Of a stretch of 64,000 nucleotides of DNA, positions 23,404 to 36,311 are shown in pieces (the stretch's first letter is position 1; each line of letters begins with the position of its first letter). Under the pieces are notes generated by a model, which saw only the letters and a program-made list of their open reading frames with translations, was not told the DNA's origin and searched no databases. Position numbers and translations under genes: made by a program. The DNA comes from Diadophis punctatus similis (Eukaryota > Chordata > Lepidosauria > Squamata > Dipsadidae), in the NCBI GenBank assembly GCA_023053685.1, contig JALIGW010000013.1, forward strand, positions 19,926,001 through 19,990,000, given 5' to 3'.

Positions 23404-24970
23404 GATTTTGTTCCCATGATTGTAAAAGTTAATTTCCCCCCCTTGACTTCCTCACAAAAGAGTCACTTATTTTCAAGAAAGAAAATAATCCTCACCTCAC
23501 AAATCAATGAAATCATAACTAAGGCACACATTTGTTCTATCTACTCATTTCCTTTACAAGTACAAAAAATAAATCCTGGGATATGAAGCAGGAGAAATGG
23601 CAAAGCCATTAGTTAAGTTGGTGGTTTCTCTGCTTAGCTGGAAATATAAAAACGCTCTAAATAAAAATGGAACTTGTATGATCTTCAGCTGCATGGAAGA
23701 CAACCTCTGTTCCCCTCGACCATTGTTACCTTGGCAGTAAATTAACCCCACAATATCACTGGGAAGCAAAGGCTTCTACTAGAATATGACTATACAGCAG
23801 ATGTCAGCTGCCTAAAATTGATCAAATTTATGTTCTGTTAGTTTGTGATATGGAAGGCCTCTACACACTAATCACTTGGGCTGTCAGATAGAGATAGCAT
23901 GATTAATTTTCCACATACTAGGACTTTCCTACTGCTGCTGCCCTGCATAAGAAACTGAAAGTTCACTCTTTCAACTCATCGGGAAAGATACTTTCAAATC
24001 TCTTTTTCTCTGAAGGATTTTACAACTACAGCCAGCTACCTTGACAACAGAATTGGCTTATAACTCTATAATAAATTTTTAAGGCACTATATTGAAAAAT
24101 GATAATTAAAATGTGTAGTTAAAGACAGGTGGCAATTATAGTGTAGTTTTCCCTTTTAAGGAGCATGGTAGAAAACAGTCTTTTGTGGGACAGTCTCCTG
24201 ACAGCAATTTAGATTTTAGTGAACGTTCTATTTAACTTGACATTTTTAAGAGAAGTTCTAAGATCTCTTACTTGAAAATGTTAAGTCCGTATCAATGCAA
24301 ATGACATATATTTTATAAGCATTTCTTGATGTTTGTGACTTTGGTAGAATCCATATAATATGTCATCCATCCCACTCAAGTTAGTTAGTAAAGAAAGACC
24401 CCCTGGGCCATTGTTTTGTCCAGGAGTATACTTTACTGAATCAAAAGTGATTACAGAAGTAGCAAAGTGGAATCTGCCAAATTGGCACGCAAACAATATA
24501 CTTAACTTTTTTTCCCCAGGACTCCCCCCCCCTCCGTTATCAGTCCTTGACCAATTGAAAAGTTGCCGGTTGTTTGGGTAACAGACCTTGTGTGCGCACC
24601 TGCTTCATTTCAACATTCATTTAGGTGACCTTGGGCTGGATTGGCATAGCTCACTCTCTGGGCCAGCATCCCAATCCCCCCCATGTCCTCCCACATGCCA
24701 TTCCTCTCCTTCCCCCCATCCCCCCATTGCAAAAAATTTCAGGCTGGTAGGATGTGAAGCGATGCTAGCAGAATGACGGCCATGACATAACAACTATTTT
24801 ATATAGACTACAAGTGACCTGGTTCATCAGGTTATTTTAAGGCACATCATTTCTTATGGCATGGGTTCACACAATAATATCTGTATAGGATTAAATATCA
24901 TTAATCAAACTTGCAAAACTAATTAAATAGATAAGAATGGAGGCATTCTTCAAATTCCATCCTACAATAC
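23404..24970. other. non-coding stretch
   Basis: C-rich runs near 24525-24535 and 24660-24725. No gene or repeat recognised. Confidence 0.35.
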
Positions 24971-25304
24971 AGGGATGTCCTTGGGCAGGCAAAGGGACAG
25001 AAAAGTCAAGAGCCATGCAATGCATGTAATAAGGAGGCAGAATTTTGGTCATAGAGCATGCACAGTGCTGAAAATTTTTAAAAAAGCCAAAAAAAGCCAA
25101 AAAACAAGATGGCGGCGCATGTACAGTGCCGGAAACTCAGCTTCTGCGCATGCGCAGAAGAAAAAAAATCAGCAAAAAAATTTCAAAAAAATATGGCGGC
25201 GTCCACAGACCGGCACCGACAGAACTGGCTCTGTGACGTCACCAGTGGTTTGCTACCAGTTCCATAGAACCGGTGTGAACCAGGAGGAACCCACCTGTGC
25301 TTTA
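24971..25304. mobile_element. hAT-like element related to the GGTGGGTT group
   Basis: It contains the CTTCTGCGCATGCGCAGAAG palindrome (25141-25160), ATGGCGGCG-type blocks shared with 57835-58219, and ends GGAACCCACCTGTG. The proposed left end CAGGGATG is weak, and no 8-bp duplication was found. Boundaries approximate. Confidence 0.6.
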
Positions 25305-26800
25305 TAGGCTTAATTATAATGTTTTAGGAAAAATAACATTTTAGCAAATATTTGATCAATACCAATATTGAATTTTTTTCTCATCAACTTCCTGATAAAA
25401 ATGTGATTAAAACTAAGCATTTTAAAACATACCAATATATCTCTTATATTAAAATTATATGGGGTGGGTCAAAAAGTATTTAGAATCATGGAATGTATTA
25501 AGTTAGTCTTCTACTCATATGTTTAAATGTCTAGCCTAATTTATGATATTTGTCTAATTAGACTAAAATTGTAAAAATAGAATATAATCCAATATAAATG
25601 TTTATATTGCATTATTTATTTTTATTATTTGTATCTAATAAAAACTGTAAGTAAAGTTGACTAACATAATTTTCAATAAAATAAAACTCTCAAAAAAAGA
25701 CTACTTAATTTTCTGGGCACTTTATTAGAACATTAAATTCTGCATAAACTTTCTTCCTGTTCTATGTGGGCAGAGTTTTATATTCCTGCATAAGAACAGA
25801 GGTCAAAATTAAGCAGTTTATTTTTATATGAGGAGGTCTGGCTCAACTCCATGACGTTGTTGTGACAAATCCCTAAAATAAATTTCTTAACATTTTCTGC
25901 ATAGAGGGGAGAGGAGAGGAGAGGAGAGATTATGAAATAATTGATAAGGCTCCCTATTTTACATTCAAAAATTCTAAATTGCCTACTAATATTTTGATGG
26001 AAGCATTCTCTCTGGGTTTCTTGAAATTGGTAATCCAAACTAAAGTTCTGAAAGCAGACATTTCAGTAGAAAATGAAAAAAATGCTTTATGCAAAATCTG
26101 GATGAAATTTGTGAGGTAATAGATCGGTTGCTAGTTAAATGTTGCCACTCTAATCTAAAGGATGACACTATGCAGTATCACTTCTGGCACTATCAGTTAC
26201 TGACATCTAAACTTTCATCACATGTTATTAATGAATCATGCATAAGGAGCTCACGATTCAAGACACCTGAAATACAGAAGCACCATAAACATATTTTAGC
26301 AATTACCTGCTGACTTCCACTACCAATTTCAAGAAACCAAGAGAGAATGCATCCATCAAACTATTAGATGGCAATTTGGAATTCTTGAATGTAAGATACT
26401 GTAGGGAGCCTTGTCAATTATTTCTGAAAGATTCTCAGTTATGCAATTAAGCAAAAAGGTGTTTGTACATGACTGACTTCATAATTCCATGATAGATTGA
26501 TTACATACATACATACATACATGCATGGGTCAATTACAAATGTGAATTTTGAAGTAAAATGTACTCTTCCTCTATTAAAATTCAGCAACAATTTTTCTCC
26601 CAGATAATGGGTCACATTCATTTTAAAACATAAAACCAATTCACCCACTTTCATGTCATTTTATGCTTATTTTTTACTTTCTCCTATAAAAGGTCAAAAT
26701 AATATTTGAAATGCTTCCAAAATTAAGATAAATTACTTGTTTCCAGCAGGAAATAGATTTGAAAATGTTTTTTGAAATAACAGCAGAACAAAAAACTTAC
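25305..26800. other. AT-rich non-coding stretch
   Basis: It holds a short (GGAGA)n at about 25906-25929 and (CATA)n at about 26504-26523. Nothing else recognised. Confidence 0.4.
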
Positions 26801-26853
26801 CATCTTGAATTCTTCACAGTCAGCTTTTGGGGCTGGCAGAGTGTCACATTGGG
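26801..26853 (-). CDS. candidate internal exon, 53 bp, gene unknown
   Basis: On the minus strand a T-rich stretch ending TGTTTTCTAG is followed by 53 bases and then the strong donor ATG|GTAAGT. One frame reads QCDTLPAPKADCEEFKM, preceded by two bases of a split codon, and ends exactly at a codon boundary. The two Cys, the Pro pair and the acidic run look like genuine protein rather than repeat translation, and the region is not part of any repeat I recognise. I could not name the gene. The two other frames are poorer: one has an immediate stop. No neighbouring exon of the same gene was found in the window, so flanking introns would be long. A chance match to splice consensus remains possible. 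Confidence 0.5.
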
Positions 26854-26959
26854 CTAGAAAACACATTTAATTTTTGTAAAAAAAATAATACAAAGCTAAA
26901 TAAAAAAATCCCAATTATATCTATTACATATTGAATGGTATTATGTTGGTTTAGCATTG

Positions 26960-27520
26960 CAAAATATGCTTATTTATGCAGCACCTTCTTGACCTATGAC
27001 CCAGGGTGTTGTACAATGAAATCCCAATAACCGTATAAAAATAGGCCATCCAAATAGAGTAAAACTGAAAATAATTGCACCAGAGACAACTGAAGAGTCC
27101 AAAACAAGTCAGTCAGGTTCACTCTCCGATTCAAGGCTGGGGCTTTCCGGATCTTGGAAGGGTTGTATTTCATAGAACTGGCCCAGCAACAGAGAGGGTA
27201 GATTTCCTCAGTCACCCAGATGGTAATGGAACCCAGGACATGCCAAACCTGGCCAAGTCTTATTGGATGGGGAGAGATAATTAGAAATAGACACTGTCAT
27301 AAATGATGAAGCCCTGAACCATGAAGAGGTTAAAAGATAGCATCTTTAATTGCACCCAGAAGTCCACCAGTGCAGCTCACAAAGATGCAGTGTTACATGG
27401 TCATACTGAAGTTACTCTGGAGCCATATTTCAGAGCAGCTGTAGTTTCCAAGTTGCCTTCAAGGGCAGCCTTAGGTAGAGTACTTGGCAGTAATCCAAAT
27501 TAGAGGTGATCTAGGCATGA
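26960..27520 (-). mobile_element. ancient, degraded L2 LINE fragment
   Basis: The order of words parallels the plus-strand reading of the L2 at 3734-4200: a CAGCAACAGAGAGGGTAGA block (compare CCTGCCACAGAGAAGG), then GAAGCCCTGAACCATGAAGAGG (compare AAGCCATGAAGGGCTTTA), then TTGCCTTCAAGGGCAGCC..TAGAGTACTTGGCAGTAATCCAA (compare CTTCAAGGGTAGCCCCATGTAGAGCG..). Full of stops. Confidence 0.6.
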
Positions 27521-28492
27521 ATCTTGTTTGTTTATTGTCTGATACAGATATGGCATTCATCTTATCTAGTATGTAGTGGATAAAGATAGATTTGTACAGG
27601 TGTGATTTCATAACATAATCTTTTCAATATTCCCCTTTCCATTCATTTCTACTCTTCACAATAAAGTTCTTTTTTCTTGTTATATCAGAGCTAATTCACA
27701 TATGAACAAAATCAAAGGACCTGATACCATATCTGGCCATCGGCAAAATAAGAAGCAGATGGAAACTCTCACTCCATTCCAAATGAGAGTTGCTTTTATA
27801 TATTTACATGAAGTTTCGGTGAGAAACATGCAAAAATTTGAACACTAATTGCAGTAGTAGTTTTGATGCATAGCAGTTAGTAACGTTCAGTCATAATAAC
27901 TACTAAGTTTTGTCTACAGTAAATTAGGAGTTTATGTTTAGTTGCATAGTCAGCCAGATGTTTAGACTGGGTTTGGCATTTTTATCCATCTATTGAGTCT
28001 TCCCCGGGGATCTTGGATAGGCAGATGTTGTTGATAGTGTTAAAGGTATTGTCACAGGATGTAAGTTGTTCCAGGTAGAGCTGCCTTTTGCAATGGACTG
28101 ATGGTGGTTTTGTTAAGGCTGATGGTGTTCAAGGTGATGATGATGCTGATGTATTAAACTTATACATCTGAGTCTGTCTGCTTGTCTATTTCATTCCAGC
28201 TTGCTAAGAAACCTAAGAAGGATAATATTGGGGAATGGAAAAAATAGCTTGATAATGAAAATATAAATATTTTCAATAGATTGATTGAATGAAACATATA
28301 TGTATTTATAAATGGTGGTGAGGTCTGCTCATCCTCGTGATGCCACTGGATACAGCCCACCCACCAGAATAGTGCTGAGCTGAACACAGACCAAACCGAC
28401 ACCAAACAGGCAACAAGCCAGTCAGACAGGGGTTTTTTGTTTTTTTTTGGCACAACCCATGGATATACAGCCATCTCTGTCCAAATGCAGAG
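27521..28492. other. non-coding stretch
   Basis: No recognisable gene. The last 170 bp belong to the GC-rich block that follows. Confidence 0.35.
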
Positions 28493-28860
28493 AGCAGCAG
28501 TGGAGAGAAGCAGCTGCTTACTTGGAGAGCACATGGAACCGCTCCATGTGTTCTCCAGGTCAGCAGCTGTTTTCTCTCCACTGCTGCTTTTGCTGGGAAA
28601 GTGTCTTGTGCAGCACAGCAAAATTTAGCAACTGTGAGTTGACGCTTTGGGTCCTGTAAGTCCCATCTGGAAAGTGCTGCGGCAGAGAGAAACAGCATTC
28701 AACCTGGCTGCTTCTCTCTGCCGCAACGCTTTCCGGATGGGACTTAGAGGAAAATGGCGGCTCATAGCTGCTAAATTTCACTGTGCTGCGCAAGATGCTC
28801 TACCAGAAAGAGCAGCAGCATAGAGAAACAGCTGTTGACCCAGAGAGTATGTGGAGCGTC
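28493..28860. repeat. foldback block of nested inverted repeats
   Basis: Arm pair 28493-28537 / 28543-28588 is inverted and nearly matched over about 45 bp. Arm pair 28657-28696 / 28707-28746 matches at 36 of 40 positions with a 10-base loop. The second pair extends outward so that about 28540-28696 pairs with about 28707-28860. As a result the 45-bp arm sequence occurs three times (28493, 28543 inverted, about 28810 direct). The element type is not recognised; no target duplication was sought successfully. Confidence 0.7.
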
Positions 28861-29342
28861 TCCCTGAGCGCCCAAGGCATGCCCAGCACCAACCAGGGCC
28901 ATAAGAAGTGGCCGCAAGATCAAGCAACATCTTGATGGGTGGGAGGCCTGAGAGAAAATTCCTCCCCCGAGTGCCGCCTGCCCGGAGTGCCACCGCCGCC
29001 ACTCTGGAGCTCTCCTTCTGCTGCAGCAGCTGCCACCGCTGCTGCCACTCTTGATCTCACCTTCAGGATGGATCAGTAAGTTCTTGCTTTGCTCCCCAGG
29101 AAGGGCTCCATCGTGGAGGGCTGTGTGCCCAGACCAGGCACTTTCTCTCGGGCCTCCCGCCTCACATGGGGCAGCGGGAGGAGGAAGTGTGTGGTGGGGA
29201 AGGCTGCCTGCAGTTCTTGCAGCCAAAGCCAGGAGGTCTGAGAACTTGCATATGTATGAGGTCTTCTGCCTTGAGCAGAAGGTTGAACTATAAGACTTCC
29301 AAGGTACTTTCTAAAGTCTCCAAAACAAGGGAATATGCTTAA

Positions 29343-29345
<3 letters not shown>
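28861..29345. other. GC-rich non-coding stretch
   Basis: GC-rich to about 29240 and continuous with the foldback block. Overlapping open frames on both strands have no recognisable domain and are low-complexity. Confidence 0.4.
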
Positions 29346-29397
<52 letters not shown>

Positions 29398-29408
29398 CTG
29401 TGTCTGTG

Positions 29409-29477
<69 letters not shown>

Positions 29478-29479
29478 CA

Positions 29480-29521
<42 letters not shown>
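29346..29521. repeat. compound microsatellite (GT)n-(GA)n-(ACAG)n-(CA)n-(GA)n
   Basis: Successive pure dinucleotide runs, with short TGTCTG and ACAG interruptions. All frames crossing it are artefacts. Confidence 0.95.
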
Positions 29522-29778
29522 TGTGGCTTCTTGGGGGTGCATTTTGGAGAAGTATCAAGAGAAATGCTAAAAGGGCAATCAGTTTGGGATTAAATTCCAA
29601 ATAATTGGGTCTTCAGGGTAAGGAGAGATGAAGAACTTTCAACTTCAGGTTTCTAAAAATCTTATTTTTTATGTCTAGAATGAATGTCTAGAGGGAGCTC
29701 TTTAACTCATTAGTCCAGAGGGAGCAAAAGAGATAGGGCCCCAATGAGGGTCTTAGCTATTTAGCTCAGAAATAATGG

Positions 29779-30175
29779 AATAACAGAGTTGAAAGGGACT
29801 TTGGAGGACTTCTAGTCCAACCCCCTGCTCAGGCAGGAAAACTGAGGATGCCAAAATCTGAGTGGAAGGCCTGGGAAAGGTGTCAGAATAACAGAATAAC
29901 ACTTAGAAGGGACTTGGGGGCGGATCCTATACCATTTCAGAGAAATGGCTGTCCAGTCTTTTCTTTAAAACTTCCAGTGATTGAACACCCAGAACGTCTG
30001 GAGACAAGTAGTTCCACTGGTTAATTGTTCTGTCAGGAAGTTTCTCCTTAGTTTTAGGTTGCTTCTCTCTTTGTTCAGTTTCCATCTATTGCTTCTTGTT
30101 TTGCCTTCTGCTTCTTTGGAAAATATATTGCCCTCCCTTCTTTGTGGCAGCCCCTCAAAAGCCTGTTTTGTGACC
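29779..30175 (-). mobile_element. CR1 LINE 3' end
   Basis: On the minus strand it encodes the CR1 C-terminal block (GKTRSNRWKLNKERSN, LRRNFLTE) and ends in the CR1 3' signature near 29779-29830 (on the minus strand GGGTTGGACTAGAAG-like, AACTCTGTTATTCC). Compare 33010-33400 and 48135-48428. 5'-truncated. Confidence 0.8.
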
Positions 30176-30304
30176 TGCCTATCATACTCTTGGGCAAAGC
30201 ATGTGAGCCATTTCCTTCTTTCAGTGGTCCATGAAAGTGCATCTATAGTATGTAGATGCAGATAATAAAGTCGAAAAAAGGTGAACAACATTTTTACAGA
30301 ACTA

Positions 30305-30557
30305 TAGATACGTTGAGGCCAGGCGTGACAAGGAGTGGCTGGGAGGGGAGGGGCCGGGCGAGGCGCCCCTCGACGTGAGTGATGTCAAGTTGGCCATGCC
30401 CATCCAGTCACATGATCACCCAGCCACGCCCACCAAGTCACATGACCACCCAGCCACACCTACCCATTCACATGACCATTCAGCCATGCCCGCCTCACCA
30501 TGCCCACCAAGCTACGACCACAGAACCGGTTGTTAAAAAATTTGAATCCCACCACTG
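30305..30557 (+). mobile_element. hAT-like element 3' part with GTCACATGAC array
   Basis: It matches 35500-35945 (TTGAGGCC..GTCAAGTTGGCCA(T/C)GCCCATCCAGTCACATGA), with a 24-bp unit containing GTCACATGA(C/T) repeated, and ends AATCCCACCACTG, the family terminus. The left end is missing or too diverged. Confidence 0.65.
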
Positions 30558-32464
30558 AAGGGGGATAACTTTGGGCCAGTTATTGTCAGCACAAGCCACC
30601 TAGCAGCGTTGTTGTTGTGGGGAAAATAGGAGGTGGAAAGAGAATTAGGTATGTTTGCCACCTTAAGTTACTTATAAAGTAATAAAGCTAGGATGAAAAA
30701 ATAATAAATAAAATTTATACTTCTCTCTTAATGTGTCCTTTGCCTCTCATCACACTAATGTTGGCAAGTTACTCTTAACAGATAATTCCTTTTACTACTT
30801 CTAATGATTCCTCTTCTCTAGCTGTGCCTGGCTGAAAATGAAGGTATAATAAAATTATTTCAGGCTAATATAATTTGCAACAGACTTGTTTTCATGAAGT
30901 TGGCTTTCTCATATGGCAATCAGGGATTGCATAACAAATACAGTGTCAGTAATCTTACAGCTCTTAGCAGCGCCTCCATTGTAATTAGTACTTGAAAATA
31001 TTTCTGATCATAGGCACCTTGAAGCATGAATCCCCGAGATCAGGTTTGGTTTGTTCTTCATCTTTCTCCTTTAGGAAAAGTGACAGGAGCTGAAATGTTA
31101 GGCAGTAAACACTTGAAGAGCCTTCCTCTGCTGGCTTTCTTCCTTTCTGGCACCAGTTTGCTTTTAAACAGCAAAAACCATTATTTGCTTTGCCCAAAGA
31201 AGGTCTGGGCCAAATCTTGGGGAATTGGCAGTTGAAAGAGAATGTATTTCAGTTCTTTTTCTATGAGAAGTTTCCATCAGGAAAAAAAGTGGAGTGAGAA
31301 GGGGGGGCTTCTCAAAACCTTGAGTATTAAATGTGGAAGCAGTCTATCTTATTACAAGTCTGAATCATGCACCTGAAATTCATTTGCAGTGTCATTATCA
31401 TCATTAAGCTAAGTTCATCTCAGTACCTGAGTTTTTAATTAGCATTAAAGGACTTCAGCCAAACTAGGTGACAAGAGCTAGTAGATACTTTACTGCTGTT
31501 CTAGCTGTTTTGAAAAGAGGGTTTTTTCCCCACTTCAATATTATTTTAATTCTAGCTGTAAGCTACATTCAGAACTATGTACAATGGAAAGGACATGACA
31601 TAATTAAGCAAGCATAAATAATGTAGGAAGAAAAAAGTTAATGGCATAAATAAAAATAGGTCATTGGGGTTTTTTTCCACATAACTCAGTTTTGTTTATT
31701 TCTTATCATTTCTTCACATTTTATTAACATGACTATATAGAGAGGCTAGCTGACACAGATATTCTGGACTGCAATTCCCATGATGCATGATCATTCAATC
31801 TGGTAGGAATACAAAAATACAAAAGATTTAAGTTGGACAAATCTAATTACTTTATTATACTTTTTTTTAAATCCCTTTTTTGTATAGCACAGTATATAAT
31901 AAATGATAGACTTCTGTCCATCACCAAAACTCAGAGGGATACATTATGTCTTAGGCAAAAGAGACTTCTACGGTATTATTTTCATCTTTTCTTCTTCACA
32001 AATTTCTATATTCTGAAATCATTATCTGTCTTGTCATATTTTTGAACAGAAATTACTGCACATTTCTTGGTTCTTAATGCTGGTTTTGTCCCATGATTAA
32101 CCCTGCTATTTCAAGTGATTTTTGCCTATTCATTACATACCCAACCATTTGTCTCCAGTACAATCCAACATAATGTTAAACACTTCTAAAGCCTACTGCT
32201 TTTGGTCTGAAATGTAAGTGTGAATAACTAAATTGCTACTAGTTAAGTTGTGATTATGTAAATTTCTTCATCCCCTTCTGATGAAATGAATTGTGATCCA
32301 TGAAAAGTTGTTAAGATGTCACAATAGTTTCCATTGTTCTTTCCTCAGTGCTAATGATTTAATACAATTATTCTGAGGTTAACCAAAAGCTTCATAATAT
32401 TATATGAAGCAGTCACTGCAGATTGAAGTCCCTGAAATTACCTGTTTCTGGTCTCTAGTCTCTG
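30558..32464. other. AT-rich non-coding stretch
   Basis: No gene or nameable repeat was recognised. Confidence 0.35.
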
Positions 32465-32715
32465 CTTCATTAATAATTTTTATTATAAGAATAAAATCTA
32501 ATGCAGATTAAACTTAAAGAAGAGAATAGAGGACAGTAAACAGTGCAAGAAAAAAGAATGAGAAAAGTAATAATAAAGGAGAAAAAATATATAAAGAGTC
32601 TTCCAACCCTCATCACAATTTTTTTTAAAAATAGTGATTCTTCACCCCCTCTAAGATTACTAACATTTATATTTTCATCAATACCCCATCTCTTATCTAT
32701 AAACAAATTGATAAA
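32465..32715 (-). mobile_element. LINE-like 3' end, inverted relative of 10140-10395
   Basis: On the minus strand a 78-codon frame begins MFIDKRWGIDE, parallel to MFIDKRCNMEKE at 10159. Both run into a T/C-rich segment and an A/T-rich end. Probably L1-like; no catalytic motif. Confidence 0.4.
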
Positions 32716-33009
32716 ACATCAACTTTTCACTCTGCAGTGAGCAGAAAGTGCATAAAGAGTTGCCAGAAGTAATAACATGTAATAGCAGGTAAAACAAGTA
32801 ATAACCTTATTTTAACTTTGATTATAAAAACCATTTTGTTAGACATACCATATTGTGAATATAGATAGATACAAACCCAGGTTGTGTCAAAACAAACCTT
32901 TGTTATTCTCAACAAAAGCATTTTATAGAAGAAAAATAATAGGTAAACAAAAATGACTGAGTCAAATCAAGAAAATTGATGGCAGAAGGACATAAATCTA
33001 TATACACAG

Positions 33010-33847
33010 ATATACACAAATTAACAGAGTTGGAAGGGACTTTATAGGTCATCTAATCCAACCCCCCACTCGAGCAGGAGACCCTACACCACTTCTGACA
33101 AATGGCAGTCCAATCTCTTCTTGAAAGTCTCAAGTGATGACGCTCCCACAACTTCTGAAGGCAAGCTGTTCGATGGGTTGATTGTTCTCACTGTCAGAAA
33201 GTTCCTCCTTATTTCTAGGTTGAATCTCTCCTTGATCAGTTTCCATCCATTATTCCTTGTCTGGCCTTCAGGTGCTTTGGAAAATAGCTTGACCTCCTCC
33301 TCTCTGTGGCAGCTCCTCAAATATTGGAACACTGCTATATTGTCTCCCCTGGTCCTTCTCTTCTCTAGACTAGCCATGCCCAGTTCCTGTAACCGTTCTT
33401 CATGTTTTAGTCTCCAGTCCCCTAATCATCCTGGTTGCTCTCCTCTGCACTTTTTCTAGAGTCTTTTTTTATAATGTGGTGACCAAAATTGGATGCAGTA
33501 CTCTACGTGTGGACTAACTAAGGCTTTATAGAGTGGTATTAGTAACTCACTTGATCTTGATTGTATCCCTCTGTTAGTGCAATTTAGGATTGCATTGGCT
33601 TTTTTGGCTGCCGCTGCACACTGCTGGCTTATATTTAGCTGGTTGTCCACTAAGATTCCAAGATCCCTCTCACAGTCACTGCTGTTAACCTGTTTTCACC
33701 CAGTTTATATGTATGATTTTGGTTTTTCTTACCTAAGTGTAGGACTTTACTTTTCTCTACATTGAATTTCATTTTGTTAGATAGGGCCCAGTGTTCAAGT
33801 CTGTCAAGATCCATCTGGACCTTCAGCCTATCTTCCAGGGTGTTAGC
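33010..33847 (-). mobile_element. CR1 LINE, 3' segment, split by a hAT-like insertion
   Basis: Minus-strand translation gives CR1 C-terminal blocks. Frame 33456-33650 has CAAAAKKANAILNC, LLIPLYKALVSPHVEYCIQFWSP. Frame 33084-33377 has LEKRRTRGDNIAVFQYL, WKLIKERFNLEIRRNFLTVR. The 3' end (about 33010-33080) carries the CR1 signature TCATCTAATCCAACCCCC on the plus strand. Several frameshifts make it a dead copy. The sequence resumes at 35946 after the inserted element. Confidence 0.85.
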
Positions 33848-34829
33848 CAGGGGTGGGTTCCTTCTGGTACGGACCGGTACGTGTGTTCTGGTAGCAGCTG
33901 GCTGATTATGTCACCGACCCGGTACAATCTCTGCCAGTCCCTGGACGCCGCCATCTCTTTTTTTGAATTTTTTTGATTTTTTTTTTCCTTCTGCACATGC
34001 GCAGAAGCCAAGTTGTGGGCGCCCTGAGCCAGCGGCTGGGTGGAAAAGAAGCCTCTAAGCTTTCAAGTTCAGCAGCAGGCTCGGTCCCTTCACAGGATCG
34101 CTTTTCTCTGCACCCGAGAAAAATCAAAAGGCACAGAGCACCCTTTAAGGCCAAAGTCGGCGTAGGCGCCTAGAGGTAAGAAAAGGAACCACTGAGGGAA
34201 CGGCTCTGCGTGGCCTGAGTGCAGGTCTCTGCCATTTGTGTGTGTGAGAGAGAGTGTTTGTGGGGGGGCAGTGTTCTCCCCCATCCCCAGGCGCCTGCAG
34301 CCTCAGAGCAACTCCTGGCCCTTGCACAGTAAAGAAAAACTTCTGCAGGCACCCAGGACTGCCCCCTCCCGAAGCAATCTCAATCCTTGGGGTGCTGCCC
34401 AAGTGCCGCTGCTCCTTCAGATGAAGCCCCGAGGCTGCAGTCCCTTCCCTGGACTGAAGGCAGCCTTCTGCCTTGCAGCCCCTCCCCCGCCACATCTCCA
34501 TTCCGAGCTTGTGTGCCTGTTGGCAAAGTGGGGCTGACAAGATGTGAGCAAACTAAGGAGTAGGTGCAGCAACAGCCACTGCCTTCTCCCCCCCCCCCAC
34601 CTTGGCTGCCGGTCCTTCTCCCATTCGGCTGCCTGCTCCTGAAGGAGGACAGATGTTTCCACCACTGGAGTGGGAGGCTGGAAGGGCTTGCTGGCCAGCC
34701 AATCAGCATTGCTGAGCTCCCGTCTTGGGGCTTCCTCGCCACATCCACTCCAAGCGATCCCTACCGGGTCCAATTCTGCCTGCCACAAGTGCAGAGCCCT
34801 TGCCCGAGCCTGTTGCATGCATTCATGTG

Positions 34830-35355
<526 letters not shown>

Positions 35356-35669
35356 ATACACATACAGTATATGTAGTAGATAATGTATCTTTTTGTGTGT
35401 CTGTGTGTAATATGTATGTTCACATATGACATATATAAATAGGATTAAATAGTATATTTTGGATGTTCAATAGTAGTAACTGGACAGGGAAATTGTATCT
35501 AGTTGAGGCCTTTGAGGCGAGGAGAGGCCAGGCACCCTAACCCTAATCCTTGACATGAGTGAAGTCAAGTTGGCCACGCCCATCCAGTCACATGACCACC
35601 CAGTCACATGACCACCCAGCAACCCCTATCCAGTCACATGACCGCAAAGCCACTCCCACCCAGTCACAT

Positions 35670-35740
35670 TTAATTTAATTTAATTTAATTTAATGGATTT
35701 GTATGCCGCCCAACTCCCTAGGGACTCTGGGCGGCTGACC
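35670..35740 (-). mobile_element. L2 LINE 3' tail fragment inside the hAT-like element
   Basis: (TTTAA)n followed by TATGCCGCCCAACTCCC..GGGCGGC, the L2 3' hairpin. It interrupts the GTCACATGAC array. Confidence 0.8.
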
Positions 35741-35741
35741 A

Positions 35742-35895
35742 GCAAGCCACTCCCACCTGGTCACATGATCATCAAGCCACTCCCACCTGGTCACATGATC
35801 ATCAAGCCACTCCCACCTGGTCACATGACCATCAAGCCATCCTGCACGGTCACATGGCTGGTAAGCCACTCCCACCCTGTCACATGACCATCAAG
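35742..35895. repeat. 30-bp minisatellite with GTCACATGA motif
   Basis: About five tandem units containing AAGCCACTCCCACC and GGTCACATGA(C/T)CATC. Looser copies lie at 35585-35665 and 30390-30500. Confidence 0.85.
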
Positions 35896-35945
35896 CCACA
35901 CCCACAAAATAGAGTGGTAGTAAAAAAATTTGGAACTCACACCTG

Positions 35946-36311
35946 GTGTTAGCTATTCCTGCCAGCTTAGTATCATCTGCAAATTTGGTAAGTTCCCCTT
36001 CTATTCCCTCATCTAAGTCATTTATGAAGATGTTGAAAAGTACATCCATGTGGACTTAGATCCATTAAGGACTACTCATTGAGTACTGTTTGTCAGCCAG
36101 TTGTGAATCCATCTGGTGGTGAAGATGTCTATCCCACTTTTTTCTAGCTTACGAAGAAGTAGGTTGTGATCTACTTTGTTGAATGCTTTGCTGAAGTCTA
36201 AGTATATTATGTCCACAGTATTTCGCTGATCTATTAATTTAGTCACTATGTTGAAGAATGAAATAAGATTGGTTTGGCATGATCTGTTTTTAACAAACCC
36301 GTGCTGGCTGC
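35946..36311 (-). mobile_element. CR1 LINE, 5' remaining segment (reverse transcriptase fingers/palm)
   Basis: The minus-strand frame 36076-36390 contains QHGFVKNRSCQTNLISFF and IDIIYLDFSKAFNKVDHNLL, the conserved CR1 reverse transcriptase blocks with the first catalytic Asp. It continues the CR1 at 33010-33847. It is truncated at about 36311, where a different repeat begins, so the first ~26 codons of that frame are not CR1. Confidence 0.85.

Noticed and set aside
29073..29600. 175-codon minus-strand frame with Thr-His and Ser-Leu repeats
   Set aside because: Mostly a compound dinucleotide microsatellite plus chance frame in GC-rich DNA.
35742..35895. CRISPR-like regular repeats
   Set aside because: Units are contiguous with no unique spacers. 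This is a minisatellite in a vertebrate genome.
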